Shown here: in pieces, positions 1-12,374 of the stretch
How positions within the stretch are numbered: position 1 is the first letter of the stretch
How the letters are laid out: the number at the start of each line of letters is the position of its first letter
Origin: Lasiodiplodia sp. COLG20
Taxonomy: Eukaryota > Ascomycota > Dothideomycetes > Botryosphaeriales > Botryosphaeriaceae
DNA: 64,000 nt
NCBI GenBank assembly: GCA_009801085.1
Contig: VNWV01000001.1
Location: 4,774,001 to 4,838,000, forward strand
Direction: 5' to 3'
Notes under the pieces: generated by a model
What the model saw: the letters and a program-made list of their open reading frames with translations, nothing else
Database searches by the model: none
Told to the model about the DNA's origin: nothing
Made by a program: the position numbers and the translations under genes

Positions 1-2330
1 GCAGCACGGGTTGGATTCGAAAGCATCTGGGAACTGTTGTTCTTTCTCCGGCGGTAGAGTTCGCTAGGACCGATGGGACGTGGTTGGTCCGGACGCCCAT
101 AGGCTTCATACCTGACGCTGCTTTCCGGATAGGGCTCGTTGGGAGTGGAGTCATAGCCCGTATCCGTATCCGGAGTCTCTTCCATCTTGATTCTATTCTT
201 GGCATTGTTCATTTCGTCATCCTGAGACTTGCCGGGAAGGGCGCTTTGCGATCTGCCGCGGGAGCCATTGTCCAACGACCGCGCTGGCGTTGGACGCTGG
301 CCATCATTGCTGGAGAGTGGCTTGGGATGCTCCTCCTTCTTTATGTAAAAGTCCTTCCGAAGCGGGATAGACTCCAGGTACTTGTCGAGCTCACGTGTCT
401 GCCTGCCAACCCGTTTTTTCCCATCCCCTTCAAGGGGCTTTTTGGGCGTACGAGGCGAGCGCGTGGTGGTTGATACCGATGAACTTCTGGAGCAGCTAGT
501 ATATGCGGGGGTAGGAAGTGAATCTCTAGGCCTGAGACGACTTAGGCGATCGCTTCTGTAAACTAGTAGAGCATCAGCTACTGCATACTTGATTTCCGCG
601 GAATCGGTCTCACCGTCATCTTCGGGCGCATCTCGAATTCCCTCCGGAGATTTTGAACTCTCCTCGTCGACAAAATCCTCATCTCCTTTTCCGTTGGATC
701 TAGGCATGCTGTAGATAGGACTTGATTTGTCGTCGATCACGGAATCAATCGAGCCAGTATATGGGTCAGCTCTTTCCTGTAGAGCAGGGTCGACCTCCAT
801 AGGCGTCGCACTGCCCCTTCCTAGATTGGCAGCCTCGACGCTTCCGATCATTGGACTGTCATGAGTGATGGACGAAGGCTCCTGCCCGATTGGGTGTGCA
901 GCCATAAGGACATCCAAGGATTTGTTACCGGTGGTGATCTGCTCTGCGAGGCGCTCCGAAGCGACCGATAGGAGAGGCGTCGTCCTCATTGCTTGTGGGC
1001 CGAGCGTTACGTTCGAATCTGCCCCTGGAGTGACTCTAGGTGGTTGGTGTCCCAAAAGCCTGGCGTAATTTGGCGGGCGAATATCTTCGTCAGAATTGTC
1101 AGAATCGTCGAGAACAATGACAGGGGTATGTGGTTGCTGCTGAACTCTTTGAACGCGAGAAGTAGCAGTGGTAGGGGCCTGGGAAGATGAAGTAATCGTC
1201 CTTTGCATAGACCGAGTGTTAGTCGGGCTTGAGACAGGCGTGCGTGAATCCGCTAGCGAAGCCTGCTTCTGGGACAGGCACTCTTCAAGGGTGGGGAAGC
1301 TAGAAGGTCGACGTGAGAGTCGATTCGCATATATAGAGAAGGCTGTAGGAGTTCCCGTCTCGAGTGTGCCAGAAGATCTCACAGCTTCAATTCTCATTCT
1401 CTCTTCTTCGGAAGGTGTCATAGAAGCCAGGTCTTTCCTGCAATCGGCTGCGCTGAGACCCTTCGGAGGAGGAATTCTTTTAACCAGACGGCGCTTGGAT
1501 CCTTGGATGAGGACTGCGTTGGTAGGAGAATCGGGCAGCAAACTACGTGAGGAGCGCAGAACCGACATCTCCGGCGCGGATCTTGGGGGAGGCGTGACAG
1601 GAGTGTACTTTGTGTTGAGAGGGGACAGTTCGCCACTAATGAGTGAGGAGCTGGCGGCGGCGGCATCCGGGCGGATAATGGTAGGTGTGGCTTGGACAGG
1701 CTCTAATAGGCCTTTGTTAGTGACTGCATTCTCAATTGCTCGACGGGCGACGGAAGAAGCAAACACCATACCAGGACTATCGATCTTGTTGTAACTTGGG
1801 ACATACGGGCGAGTCCTTGCGCTTCGACGGGGGGTCAATATAGACTCGTCGAGGGTGCGTGAGCTTGATGCTGACGCGGGCTCCATGGCCCTTCTGCGCG
1901 CGCGATATGAGGGAGAATCGTCGAGCACCACTGGAGAAGTGGCAGTACCTCCAACATTAGGTACGGTGGCAGGGCTTTCAAGCGTAGCCGATGATGAAGG
2001 GCGCGAGGTGATCGTACGATGGGTGGAGCCGCGAGCACGAGAGGGTGTAGAAATGTTGCGCACGGGTGGGCTCTGCTGGGGGGACATGGAGGCTTGTACA
2101 GAAGCCGACATGACTGGCGGCATATTGTTGATGCCCTGCGTTGTAGAGGGAAAGACCGAAATGTCCGGCGGACCATGGAAACGTCTTGATCCTAGCCCAG
2201 TAAAACAAGTGCTGCAAAACTGTTCGCCGCATTCCGCGCACTTCTGCAGAGTATTGCGGTTGCGCCGGTCGCACGAACTGCATTTTGCTGTATGAACATA
2301 GACCGGGGTGAACGGGCCTGAGCACCTCAT
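1..2330 (-). CDS. Cysteine-rich zinc-finger-like, largely disordered protein (3' end beyond window)
   Basis: An uninterrupted minus-strand frame runs from ATG 2330-2328 to the window edge: at least 776 codons with no stop, so the C-terminus lies outside. The N-terminus has three CxxC pairs at C17/C20, C31/C34 and C39/C42 (core KCAECGEQFCSTC) plus C3, a compact treble-clef or RING-like zinc-binding arrangement. After residue 50 the protein is rich in Ser, Pro, Thr and Arg with acidic patches, so mostly disordered. Two hydrophobic-acidic motifs, PVVLDDS (133-139) and PVIVLDDSDNSDED (403-416), have the form of SUMO-interacting motifs. A nuclear scaffold or regulatory role is inference; I do not recognise the family. 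An upstream in-frame TAG shortly before the ATG supports this start unless an intron intervenes. The ORF at 2327-2755 overlaps the start by four bases. Plus-strand ORFs here are shadows. Confidence 0.75.
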   Translation of the reverse strand, partial: MRCSGPFTPVYVHTAKCSSCDRRNRNTLQKCAECGEQFCSTCFTGLGSRRFHGPPDISVFPSTTQGINNMPPVMSASVQASMSPQQSPPVRNISTPSRARGSTHRTITSRPSSSATLESPATVPNVGGTATSPVVLDDSPSYRARRRAMEPASASSSRTLDESILTPRRSARTRPYVPSYNKIDSPGMVFASSVARRAIENAVTNKGLLEPVQATPTIIRPDAAAASSSLISGELSPLNTKYTPVTPPPRSAPEMSVLRSSRSLLPDSPTNAVLIQGSKRRLVKRIPPPKGLSAADCRKDLASMTPSEEERMRIEAVRSSGTLETGTPTAFSIYANRLSRRPSSFPTLEECLSQKQASLADSRTPVSSPTNTRSMQRTITSSSQAPTTATSRVQRVQQQPHTPVIVLDDSDNSDEDIRPPNYARLLGHQPPRVTPGADSNVTLGPQAMRTTPLLSVASERLAEQITTGNKSLDVLMAAHPIGQEPSSITHDSPMIGSVEAANLGRGSATPMEVDPALQERADPYTGSIDSVIDDKSSPIYSMPRSNGKGDEDFVDEESSKSPEGIRDAPEDDGETDSAEIKYAVADALLVYRSDRLSRLRPRDSLPTPAYTSCSRSSSVSTTTRSPRTPKKPLEGDGKKRVGRQTRELDKYLESIPLRKDFYIKKEEHPKPLSSNDGQRPTPARSLDNGSRGRSQSALPGKSQDDEMNNAKNRIKMEETPDTDTGYDSTPNEPYPESSVRYEAYGRPDQPRPIGPSELYRRRKNNSSQMLSNPTRA

Positions 2331-2755
2331 CGTGAAGGATGTCTACTCCAGGGACGCGCAAGGCGTGAGAGGATCGATTGCCGAGTTTGCAAGATGACGA
2401 TTTCGTTCCGGTCGGCCAGTGTAGGGCGTGCTCTGGGTAAAAGAGGAGAGTTGTTGAAGACGCGAAGCAGATAGTTAAGTTCTATGGCTGTGTGCATGTC
2501 AACAGACGCGCTCCGGATGACTTGACAAATCGGCATGACAACAAAGGATCGTTCAGAGCGTGATGCTCCTTGACCAACCAAATCCCAGCTGTTTTTCGTA
2601 CGTTGTTCAGCTTTGCCCGCATCACGCTGACCGATGACAAAGCAAGCGAAGGCGCGTGCTTCTACTGGCCGATTCGGGAAATCTGCTTCCACATGAACAT
2701 TTGCTCTTTTTTGATACGCCTTTGGCCCATTGTCACTTGAGCGCAAGACCGCCAT
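2327..2755 (-). CDS. Possible 142-aa ORF or 5' exon overlapping the next start (ATGA)
   Basis: An ATG-initiated 142-codon ORF whose composition looks like real protein: few low-complexity stretches and a plausible mix of hydrophobic and charged segments, for example RTKNSWDLVGQGASRSERSF and MHTAIELNYLLRVFN. Its TGA stop (2329-2327) overlaps the ATG (2330-2328) of the zinc-finger ORF as ATGA. It could be an independent short gene, an upstream ORF of the zinc-finger mRNA, or a 5' exon of the same gene joined by an intron. I looked for a consensus donor near 2340-2450 and found only weak GT dinucleotides (GTCTTC, GTCATC, GTCCCT), although an acceptor-like GGAGTAG lies just before the zinc-finger ATG. 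The domain is not recognised. Confidence 0.4.
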   Translation of the reverse strand: MAVLRSSDNGPKAYQKRANVHVEADFPNRPVEARAFACFVIGQRDAGKAEQRTKNSWDLVGQGASRSERSFVVMPICQVIRSASVDMHTAIELNYLLRVFNNSPLLPRARPTLADRNEIVILQTRQSILSRLARPWSRHPSR

Positions 2756-4066
2756 TCGTCTTCCTCGAAGTGCTGTCTCATTCCCACTACGTCACATCAC
2801 GACGCGTGCTCAATACTAGATCCCGATAGCGGAGGTCGAGGCGTACCGCATGTTGGAGAGAAAAGACCGTGCGTGAAATGAAGCAAAGCATGCTGCGTGC
2901 TGCAGATTGGGAACCAGTAGTTGCACGGTATTGCGCTGTTTATCATGCATAGAGTCAGCGTTACAGGCGTCAATTGTATCCCAAAATCAAGCGTCGGTTT
3001 CGTGGCATAGGTTTCCCTTTCCTGAGATATACGGATTGTCCAAATTTCCTGTCGCGCAAATAATGAGGCGAGTGATATGCGAGAACAGTGTGCTGAGGAG
3101 CATGCGAAGTTGGCTGGCAGCTGAACACTGGTTTCAGCATATCGCATTAAGTCTGAAAAAAAAAAAAAGAGAGAGAAATAGAGAAAGAAATGGGAGCCAG
3201 CGGAAAGCCGTGGGCCATGGTCACGTTTGGAAATCCCCCAGACATTGCGCTGGGAAGGAACATTCCCGGCAGAAGTCGTTGCCGGCTCGCGTCCAGAGGC
3301 GTTGTTCAAATACGTGTTGTGCATTTATGTCCGGATGTCCGGATGGGCCATTCAATTGACCGTCGTCTGCTGCAATGCTAAGGGAGCTGTGCGAGTGAAG
3401 CGCGTGTAGCGTGCGCCAGCCTGCGTCTGTCACTCTCGCACTGCATGCCTTTTTTGGATGGCGTTGCTGAGTCAGAAACTTTCACCGAGTTTTGGGTGGT
3501 GCAACGCTGTTGACCACTCGCGCTGATTGCCATTTGAAAGACACGGCCTCGAAATCAGGCTCCTGGGACCGCCATCAATAATGCTGCGCCTCGAGCGGTC
3601 GTCGCGATGGCATGCCACGGTGGAAGAACAGGTGGCCCGACACGCTCGCAGGATTCCGCCACCATGCGTCGTCGCTCGGAAGCGGCGCAATTGAAGTCGC
3701 CGTTCCCGCGCCGCGCCTCGCGCTGCTGCCTTTTGTTCGTTGCCGGCCGCCAACCCGATGCAACCGCATCATAGATCGACCCAGCGTTTAAAGGCCCACC
3801 AAACCGCTCTCCCGCATCGTCTGTGCGCCTTTTCCTGCTGCGGCAAGCGTTGCGAGACTGACGCCCGCGGCGCTTCACCAAGCCCCAGCCTTACGTCGAC
3901 AACGACCGGCCACATGCTCGCTTGCATGCTTTCTGAAACTCCATATAAAGAGCTGCGTGCCTCAGCCTGAGCCAGGTCAACTCAACACCTCGTCTCCGCG
4001 CGAACAGCCCCACTTGTCGCGCGAACTCTTTGTCTCTCCTGCTGAAGCTTCCCACCGCCACTCAGC
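2756..4066. other. Intergenic region between the zinc-finger gene and the P450 gene
   Basis: No supportable gene. The short ORFs on both strands overlap one another and lack protein-like composition. A purine tract (13 A followed by GA-rich sequence) lies at about 3155-3192. The P450 promoter occupies the right end. Confidence 0.6.
3944..3949 (+). promoter_or_regulatory. TATA box of the P450 gene
   Basis: CCATATAAAG lies about 120 bp upstream of the P450 ATG at 4067, a normal TATA distance for a fungal gene with a short leader. Confidence 0.45.
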
Positions 4067-5741
4067 ATGGCGCCCACCTCATCCCTGGCCTTGGCCTCTG
4101 TGGTCGAGAGCATGGTGCTGGCCCGCTACGCCCCCGCCTACAGCATCACGAACTCCAATTTTCTTAGGCCCCTGGCTTTGTTCTGGATACAGATGTTGCT
4201 TTGGTTTACATGGTCTGCGGTCATCTATCCGCATTTTCTCAGCCCTCTGAGGCATCTACCTCAGCCGAAGGTGAATTATCAGTCCACTTCATCGTCCACC
4301 AGTACTAAAACCTTGCAAGGGCGGCCATTGGTTGATGGGGCACTTCAACAAGATCCGGAAAGAAAACACCGGAGAGCCTGCCCGAGAATGGTCTCAGACC
4401 GTCCCTAATGAAGGACTCATCTACTATCGCTTCGCTTTCAACTCCGAGCGAGTGCTTGTTACATCGCCCAAAGGCCTTGCAGAAGTTCTTGTTCATAAAA
4501 ACTACGAATTCATCAAGCCCGGAACCATTCGTGACGGTATTGGGAGGATTCTCGGCATTGGCATCCTCCTCGCCGAAGGCGATGAACACAAGAGGCAGAG
4601 AAAGCTGCTTATGCCTGCCTTCCATTTCCGCCACGTCAAAGATTTGTACCCTGTTTTCTGGACCAAGGCTCAAGAAGCTGCTCAAGCGATGATTGCTGCG
4701 GTTCAGCAGCCTGCGCCTTTGGCAGAGAAGCCGTCTTCCGTCGTCGATATTGCCAACTGGGCTTCGAGAGCGACCTTGGATATCATCGGCGTTGCAGGCA
4801 TGGGCAAGGACTTCGGAGCCGTTGCCGATCCCAACAGCGAACTTAATGCAACCTACAGGAGGATTTTCTCACCAAATGCTGTCGCGCGCTTCCTGCAGCT
4901 TCTTGGCCTCATCATCCCATTCTGGGTTTTACGGAAACTCCCTATCAAGAGGAACATGGAGGTCGACGAAGCGGCCGAGACCATCAAAAGGATATCCCGG
5001 GAAATCATCCAAAGCAAGCGGAAACACTTGGAAAAGAACGAACGCACCGAAGTCGACATTGTCTCTGTGGCTCTCGAGTCTGGAGGCTTCAGCGACGAGG
5101 ATCTGGTCAACCAGATGATGACTTTCCTCGCCGCCGGCCACGAAACAACGGCGACCTCACTCACATGGGTAGCTTACCTTCTCGCAAAGCACCCCGATGT
5201 GCAGAAGCGCCTTCGTGAGGAAATCCGCACGAACTTGCCTTCCCCAGAATCCGGGAAACAGATCACTTCTACGGATATTGATCGGCTGCCGTACCTGAAC
5301 GCCGTGTGCAACGAAGTTCTTCGTTTCTACGCCCCTGTCCCAATGACGCTCCGTATCTCGGACAGAGACACAACCATTCTCGGCAAATTCATCCCCAAAG
5401 GCACGACAATCGTGCTGTCGCCATGGGCAACGAACACGAGCAAAGAGCTTTGGGGAGAGGATGCGATGGAATTCAACCCTGATCGCTGGCTGGGCGCCGG
5501 TCGTGCCAACACCGGAGGTGCAGACAGCAATTACAGCTTCCTGACCTTCCTGCATGGGCCGAGAAGCTGCATCGGCCAGGCCTTTGCCAAAGCCGAGTTC
5601 GCGTGCTTGGTGGCAGTGTGGATGGGCAAATTTGAGATGGAGCTGGCCAACCCTGACGCGGAGCTTGAACTGCAAAGCGGCATTACTGCTAGACCAAAGG
5701 GCGGGCTGCCCGTGAAACTCAAGGTTGTTGATGGTTGGTAG
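4067..5741 (+). CDS. Cytochrome P450 monooxygenase, ER-anchored
   Basis: Two exons, 4067-4270 and 4320-5741, give 541 aa. The 49-nt intron (GTGAAT...GCAAG) restores the frame across the proline-rich hinge, giving LPQPK then GGHWLMGHFNK. The N-terminus carries a hydrophobic anchor (about residues 30-55), so the enzyme should sit on the ER membrane facing the cytosol. Signature elements are all present: I-helix AGHETT (340-345), ExxR in NEVLRF, and the heme loop FLHGPRSCIG with the cysteine ligand at about C485. Length fits a class II fungal P450 that needs a separate reductase. The C-terminal half resembles the CYP4-like group of fungal P450s; the substrate cannot be told. An old yellow enzyme follows on the same strand. 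Confidence 0.93.
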
Positions 5742-6475
5742 ACGTAAGTGAACGAGTGCTTGCTTTGTCAGGGCTTACCATGCTCACAAATCCTTGGCGA
5801 GCAGATGATTTGTAGGAATAATGTCAAGGAGTAACGGCGCCACAATGCAACTAGATCATCTAAGCTTTGCAGAAGATTTGCACCTTGCAGATGCCAATCC
5901 GCGAGTATATGCCTCAGATTTACTTTGTGCTTTCTGTACTTCAATCAAAGAGCTTCTCCAGTCAATTGATCAAAGACGACATTTCAAGTTGCATGATATA
6001 TATTACGAATGCGACAGCATAATAGCAGATGGCTTGTATCTGTTAATAGATGTTGAGAAGGGGTTCCAAACGAGCGTTGTTCAAGAATTACCGTTTGCGG
6101 TACGACGGAACAGGTGATGTTGTGCAAGTCAATAAAAGCAGCTCTCACCACTTTCGCCGCCCTATTAATCAGTTCCCGGCCTCCGAGACTATCCCTGGTT
6201 ACCAGCGACCGTCGGATTGGTGTGAGGGGCACCGACTAGCTGCGAGGTGCCCCGCGGAGGCTCTAGTGCGGGACATGTGCTGTGCCCCTCCTCGCCCGAC
6301 GCAATTCGGCAACCGGGAAGGGACGTTCTCAGTCGATTTATCAGCACCATGTGCATCAACTCGAAGCCATTAGCGATTGGGGTACTCGGAAGGACGTGTT
6401 TATAAAGCCTGCCACTATCCATTGCCTTCAATTCGAACTTACTCTAGTCCATCCAGCAAGATCGACGCTTCCATC
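5742..6475. other. Intergenic region, P450 to OYE
   Basis: Contains the P450 3' flank and the promoter of the OYE gene. The overlapping short ORFs here have no protein-like features. Confidence 0.6.
6401..6406 (+). promoter_or_regulatory. TATA box of the OYE gene
   Basis: TATAAA 70 bp upstream of the chosen ATG at 6476. Confidence 0.5.
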
Positions 6476-7891
<1,416 letters not shown>

Positions 7892-8323
7892 GTGCTTGAA
7901 AGAGCAAGAAGAGCGTGATGGTGCAAATACGGGGACTGGTAGACATCAACCACGGTTTCGATTCAAGATCAGAACCACCGGTGCTGCCATGTGGCAGTCA
8001 GGCCAGAGACAACTGTCTTCGTAAATGCTTTGATGCAGCACTACTGGTAGCATCAATGAGAAACTTCCTTTGATGGTGGTGTATAAAGGAGCATGCAGCG
8101 ATGTGACTTACTGCCCTCTTATCAATGCTACGCCATAATCAACCGATGACGAAGTTGCTGATATGACCCTGGCAAACTATCTCGCTTGGAGCCGCTGCTT
8201 ACTTCAGGACGATCCACTTTGGCTCAAAATAGTCATCGATTACCGGATAAAATAAGACAGGGTATATACACACACATTTTCTTATCTGAACACATTTCCC
8301 ACTCATCACATTCCTCACGCCAC
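7892..8323. other. Convergent 3' intergenic region (OYE / FMP52)
   Basis: Tail-to-tail spacer of 432 bp. No gene or repeat seen; presumably both 3' UTRs. Confidence 0.6.
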
Positions 8324-9113
8324 TCACTTCTGCTCCTCCACACTCCACTCCGTCCGGCCCAACCTAACGATATCCTTCTGCTGCACCTCCCACACGCCCT
8401 TCTCCCTCTTCCCCTCCACGCACTGCAACCCCGCCGCCACCGCCGCCCTCGCGATCACCTCGGCCTCCTGCGCCCAAAAGTCCTTGAACCCGCTCCCGAA
8501 CATACCGACCAGCCCGGCGACCTTCCTGACGGCGAACTCGGCGGGGCGGCTGTCCTGGCGGTTGCCGAGGATGACGCCGGGGCGCAGGATGATCGTGTGC
8601 TCGAAGCCGAGGGCCTTGACGGCGTCCTCCAGCTCGCCCTTCATCTTCAGGTACGCGAACGACGACGCGCTGTTGGCGGCGCCCGTCGAGATCAGCACGT
8701 ACGTCTTGACGCCGGCGGCTTTGGCGGCTTGCGCCAGCGCCAGGTTCAGGTCGTGGTCGATCAGCCGCTGCCCGTCGACGGTGCCGGCTTGCGCGCGCGT
8801 CGTGCCGAGCGCCGAGAAGTAGACGGACGGCTGCGGCGCCGGGTTCGGGAAGAGCGTGGGCCAGAGCTTGGACGGCTCTTGTTGCGCGGTGCTGGGGTCG
8901 GCGGGGAGCGTGGAGAGCTTGGGGGAGGTCTGCGAGAGGGCGCGCCGGGTGAAGGCCGAGGTGTGGGCGATGGAGGGGTGCGCGAGGAGGGTGTTGAGGA
9001 TGTTGGAGCCCTGTGAGGGTCGCGGTTAGTGGCGGTGACGGTCAGAAGAAGTTTTGCGGAGGACGTACGACGAGGCCGGTGCTTCCGGCGAGGAAGGTGG
9101 TGATGTTGGCCAT
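8324..9113 (-). CDS. FMP52: FMP52-like NAD(P)-binding mitochondrial protein
   Basis: Two exons on the minus strand, 9113-9069 and 9010-8324, joined over a 58-nt intron (GTACGT...CACAG), give 243 aa. The N-terminus MANITTFLAGSTGLVGSNI is a Rossmann dinucleotide-binding loop (GxTGxxG type), split exactly by the intron after GLV. Further family signatures are YFSALGTTRAQAG, the active-site-like STGAANSASSFAYLKMKGE (Tyr-x-x-x-Lys) and the ILRPGVILG segment. Fmp52 of yeast is an uncharacterised mitochondrial outer-membrane-associated atypical SDR, and length matches it. It diverges from the glycosyltransferase at 9682, with a 568-bp shared upstream region. Confidence 0.88.
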
Positions 9114-9681
9114 GGTGGTGAGAGCTTATCAGGATTTGGTGTGACGGCGATTGGGTGGCTGACGAGATCGATTGATGTTCTCAGGTTTGAACTCGACGAG
9201 GTTCAAATTGTTTTGACGGCTGCTGGAGGCGATTAAAAGCTTGCCGACGTCAAGGCAGCCAGCGGTGACGACAGACGACCGGATAGCAGATCGCGGGCGC
9301 GGACGAATTATCGCGGAGAAAGATTAGGGTTGGAAGTCATTGCCGCTTTGGATGGTCAATGGCGCAATTCTTCCGTGAGAGGGTCCCGCCCGGCTTTAGC
9401 GCGGACTTTGAGCGTGCCGCATGTCTCTGCCCCCTCGCATACAGGACTTTTCATAGACGTGGTTTTTGCTGACTATCCGCTGCCCGCGGGTTCCTGCCGG
9501 ATCCTCAAGCTCCTACCGTCGCACCTGCAGCGGTCTAGCTTGCGCTGGTCCCTGCATGCGGAGCTCAGGCCCAGAGCTTGCGCGCTGGTGGCCGCGTCAA
9601 CGATGAACGACCACACGGCGATGGATACGACTTCCCAAACCACCGCGGCGATGGGTTTCCACGCCTCCTCACCACAACACG
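9114..9681. promoter_or_regulatory. Divergent upstream region of FMP52 and the CAP59-type gene
   Basis: 568 bp between two divergent ATGs, GC-rich, with no clear TATA. Short ORFs here are not convincing. Confidence 0.4.
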
Positions 9682-11033
9682 ATGCTCCCACGCCGCTATA
9701 CACGCATCTCGCGCCTCCCCCGGACGCTAATCTTCGACCTGTTCCCCGTACTTCTGCTTTTCTATTCCATCGTTGAAGTACTCTCCGTCCGCCGCGCTCT
9801 GCAGGCCGTCGACCAGACCGCCGAGCACGAGGCCGAGACCTACGAAAAGGGGGAAAAGATATTCATATCGAGCATACACCTCCATGACGAGCAATTACTA
9901 CGCGGGTATTGGAACGACGCCCTGCTCTCGCTGGTCGAGGCGCTCGGCCCGTCGAACGTCTACGTGAGCATCTACGAGAGCAACAGCCTCGACGACACCA
10001 AGGGCGCCCTGCGCGACCTGGACGCCGCGCTGGAACATGCCGGCGTCCGCACGTCCATCGTGCTGGACGAAACAACCCGTGCGCAAGAACTTGACGGCGA
10101 CAAGAAAGGCGAAGGCTGGATCTGGACGCCGGCTGGCGCGAAGGAGAAGCGGCGCATCCCTTACCTCGCGCGTCTGCGCAACCGCACGCTGAAGCCGCTG
10201 GAGGAGCTCGAGAAGAAAGGCGAGCACTTCGACCGCGTCCTCTTCCTCAACGACGTCGTGTACACCGTACGTTTTCCCTTGCCCCGCCTTCAATTTCGAG
10301 GGGCGCCCCAGCTAATCTCCCATTGGGATGCCACCGCCAGGCCCGCGACATCCTCGCCCTCCTCCGCACCAACGGCGGCCACTACGCCGCCGCGTGCGCG
10401 CTCGACTTCCGCTACGCGCCCGCCTTCTACGACACGTTCGCGACCCGCGACCTCGATGGGCACGCGCCGCTGTCGACGCGCTTCCCGTACTTTCGCTCCC
10501 CGGCATCGCGCCACGCGCTGACGCACCGCGGCCACGATCATAAGAGTGACAACAATGGCATCGTCAGCGACGGCGCCGTGCCTGTGTCCAGCTGCTGGAA
10601 CGGCGTAATGGTCATGGACGCCGCCCCTTTTTACACGAAGCTACGCCGCCTCGAATTCCGCGCGCTGGACGACAGGTTAGCGGCCCAGCACCTCGAGGCC
10701 AGCGAGTGTTGCCTCATACATGCGGATAACCCGTATGCCGATGGTCGCGGCGTTTATATCAACCCCGGCGTGCGTGTTGGGTATAATCCCGAGGCGTATG
10801 CTGCGGTGAACCCTGGCGATGGTAGGCTATGGTTGTCGGCCTGGGATATCTTTCACGGCATGTGGGAGAGTAGGGCGATGAGGTTGCTGGCGTGGGGCAT
10901 GGATAGAGAGGAGGAGGTGGTCGGGACAAGGATTGCGTTGTGGGAGAAGGACTTCAAGAGAAGCGAGCCTGGTGCATTTTGTGCGGTGGATGAGATGCAG
11001 GTCTTGAGGATGGATGGGTGGGCCCATGTCTGA
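9682..11033 (+). CDS. CAP59/CMT1-type alpha-1,3-mannosyltransferase
   Basis: Exons 9682-10266 and 10341-11033 (74-nt intron, GTACGT...CCAG) encode 425 aa. Residues about 15-36 form a single hydrophobic anchor, giving a type II Golgi-lumen topology. The catalytic region has the CAP59_mtransfer family hallmarks: IFISSIHLHDEQLLRGYW, NVYVSIYESNSLDDTK, RIPYLARLRN, FLNDVVYT (acidic nucleotide-sugar site), ACALDFRYAPAFYDTFATRD, a VPVSSCWNGVMVMDAAPFY segment, and ASECCLIHADN near the C-terminus. In Cryptococcus, CMT1 makes alpha-1,3-mannosidic bonds using GDP-mannose and CAP59 is needed for capsule. In ascomycetes the acceptor is generally unknown but is presumably a wall or secreted glycan. Confidence 0.9.
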
Positions 11034-12170
11034 GGGCTCGGACACATTGATTTTTGATTGAACGGTACCTAACCAGAGATCAGGATGCTGGTTTCGGTGC
11101 TGACGAACCGGATTATTCCCCTTCACTGCACTGCTTCTTCTTACTTGTGTATACAGAGCTGCTAGTCCGGCTACGGAAATTACACAAATGCCATAGAAAA
11201 TGGCACATTTTTATGCAACCAGGGTGGCCTTGCTGCGGTAGTCTTGTCCCTGTGAGTTATGTTCCATACGGAGATCTTACATCCATGAAATCACGATGTG
11301 ATACCGCAGAGATACACCGCGACAACGCCGAAGGTATAGAATTGGCTCAAAGTTTAAACTTGACGACATACTGAGTTACTGATCAGAAGTGCGGGAGGCT
11401 GAAACAGACGCACAGAGGCCGTTGAGATCAACATGGGAGGGATACGCGCGCAGTGGAGTGCACAAGGCGTCCGGCCAAGCGCTTGAACCTCCTAGCCGTG
11501 ATGCGTTGCCGGAGCGAATCGACCTCTCGTTGCACCGTATACCTTGTCTCGTGCTTGATTTAGGTTTCAGATCATTGTCCACTCATCCGGCCTCGTTGCC
11601 GGGGCTGGTGGGTCTGTACCAAAGACTCGCCGGAGGAAAAGTCCACACCAGATATGTTAGTGAAGAAAGGACTACATGATAATTCGTAACTACTAATGCC
11701 CACCAGCTCCGCTTAAGCTTTGAATATATCTTAACAAGCTAGTCTCTCGACATAAGATCATCTTGGCTAGTCGGAGGACACGCCAGATACCCACAGGGCC
11801 TTTCCCGAAGTAGTAAGAATCGAGCGAAACGGGGTGTAGGGAAGTCATGAAGGCAGCGCAATGGATGGGTATAACATTTGCCTCGGTAAGAGTCGTCAGA
11901 GGTCTGATCAGTAAAGTGAATGCCCTCCCCCAAAATTAGTAGTAGTACTCAAAGTTCCCCCCCGCTCACCGGAGTTAGTGAGTGTCCCTAATGACCGTTC
12001 GTCTCCGCAGATAGCCGGAAATCATATAAAAGCAACCCCAAACCCCACAGAAACAACAACAACAACCGCCATCAATGGCGCCCGCGTCTCTCGAATTTTG
12101 CGCCTTCCTCCCAAGAAAAGTCGTTCGAAGTTTGTAAACACCCGGTCTCCTCCTCCTCGGTTCCTTTTAA
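11034..12170. other. Intergenic region
   Basis: 1.1 kb between the CAP59-type gene and the small membrane protein. Several overlapping ORFs under 110 codons, none with a recognisable domain or good composition. Confidence 0.5.
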
Positions 12171-12374
12171 TTATACGGGCGGCACTGCGCCTGGAGGACG
12201 ACTTGCACCCGACGCTGTCGAGTTACCGGTGCTGTACGCGCCCGACCATTTGCCCGCCATGGCCGTCTTCTTCGCCTTCTCCATGTTGTACGCCCGGTAG
12301 AACCAGAAGCCGGCCGCGCACAGCGCGACGGCAATGACGGCCACGACGACGCCTGCGATGATGGCAACGCCCAT
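12171..12374 (-). CDS. Small single-pass membrane protein, 67 aa
   Basis: ATG at 12374-12372. Residues 4-26 (start VAIIAGVVVAVIAVALCAAG) are a strong transmembrane helix, followed by FYRAYNMEKAKK, a positively charged cytosolic-type flank, and a Gly/Ser/Pro-rich tail ending GAVPPV. The architecture (short lumenal N-terminus, helix, basic anchor) is a normal small membrane protein; competing frames lack such organisation. No family is recognised, and function is unknown. Small proteins like this are often missed by automated annotation. Confidence 0.6.
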   Translation of the reverse strand: MGVAIIAGVVVAVIAVALCAAGFWFYRAYNMEKAKKTAMAGKWSGAYSTGNSTASGASRPPGAVPPV

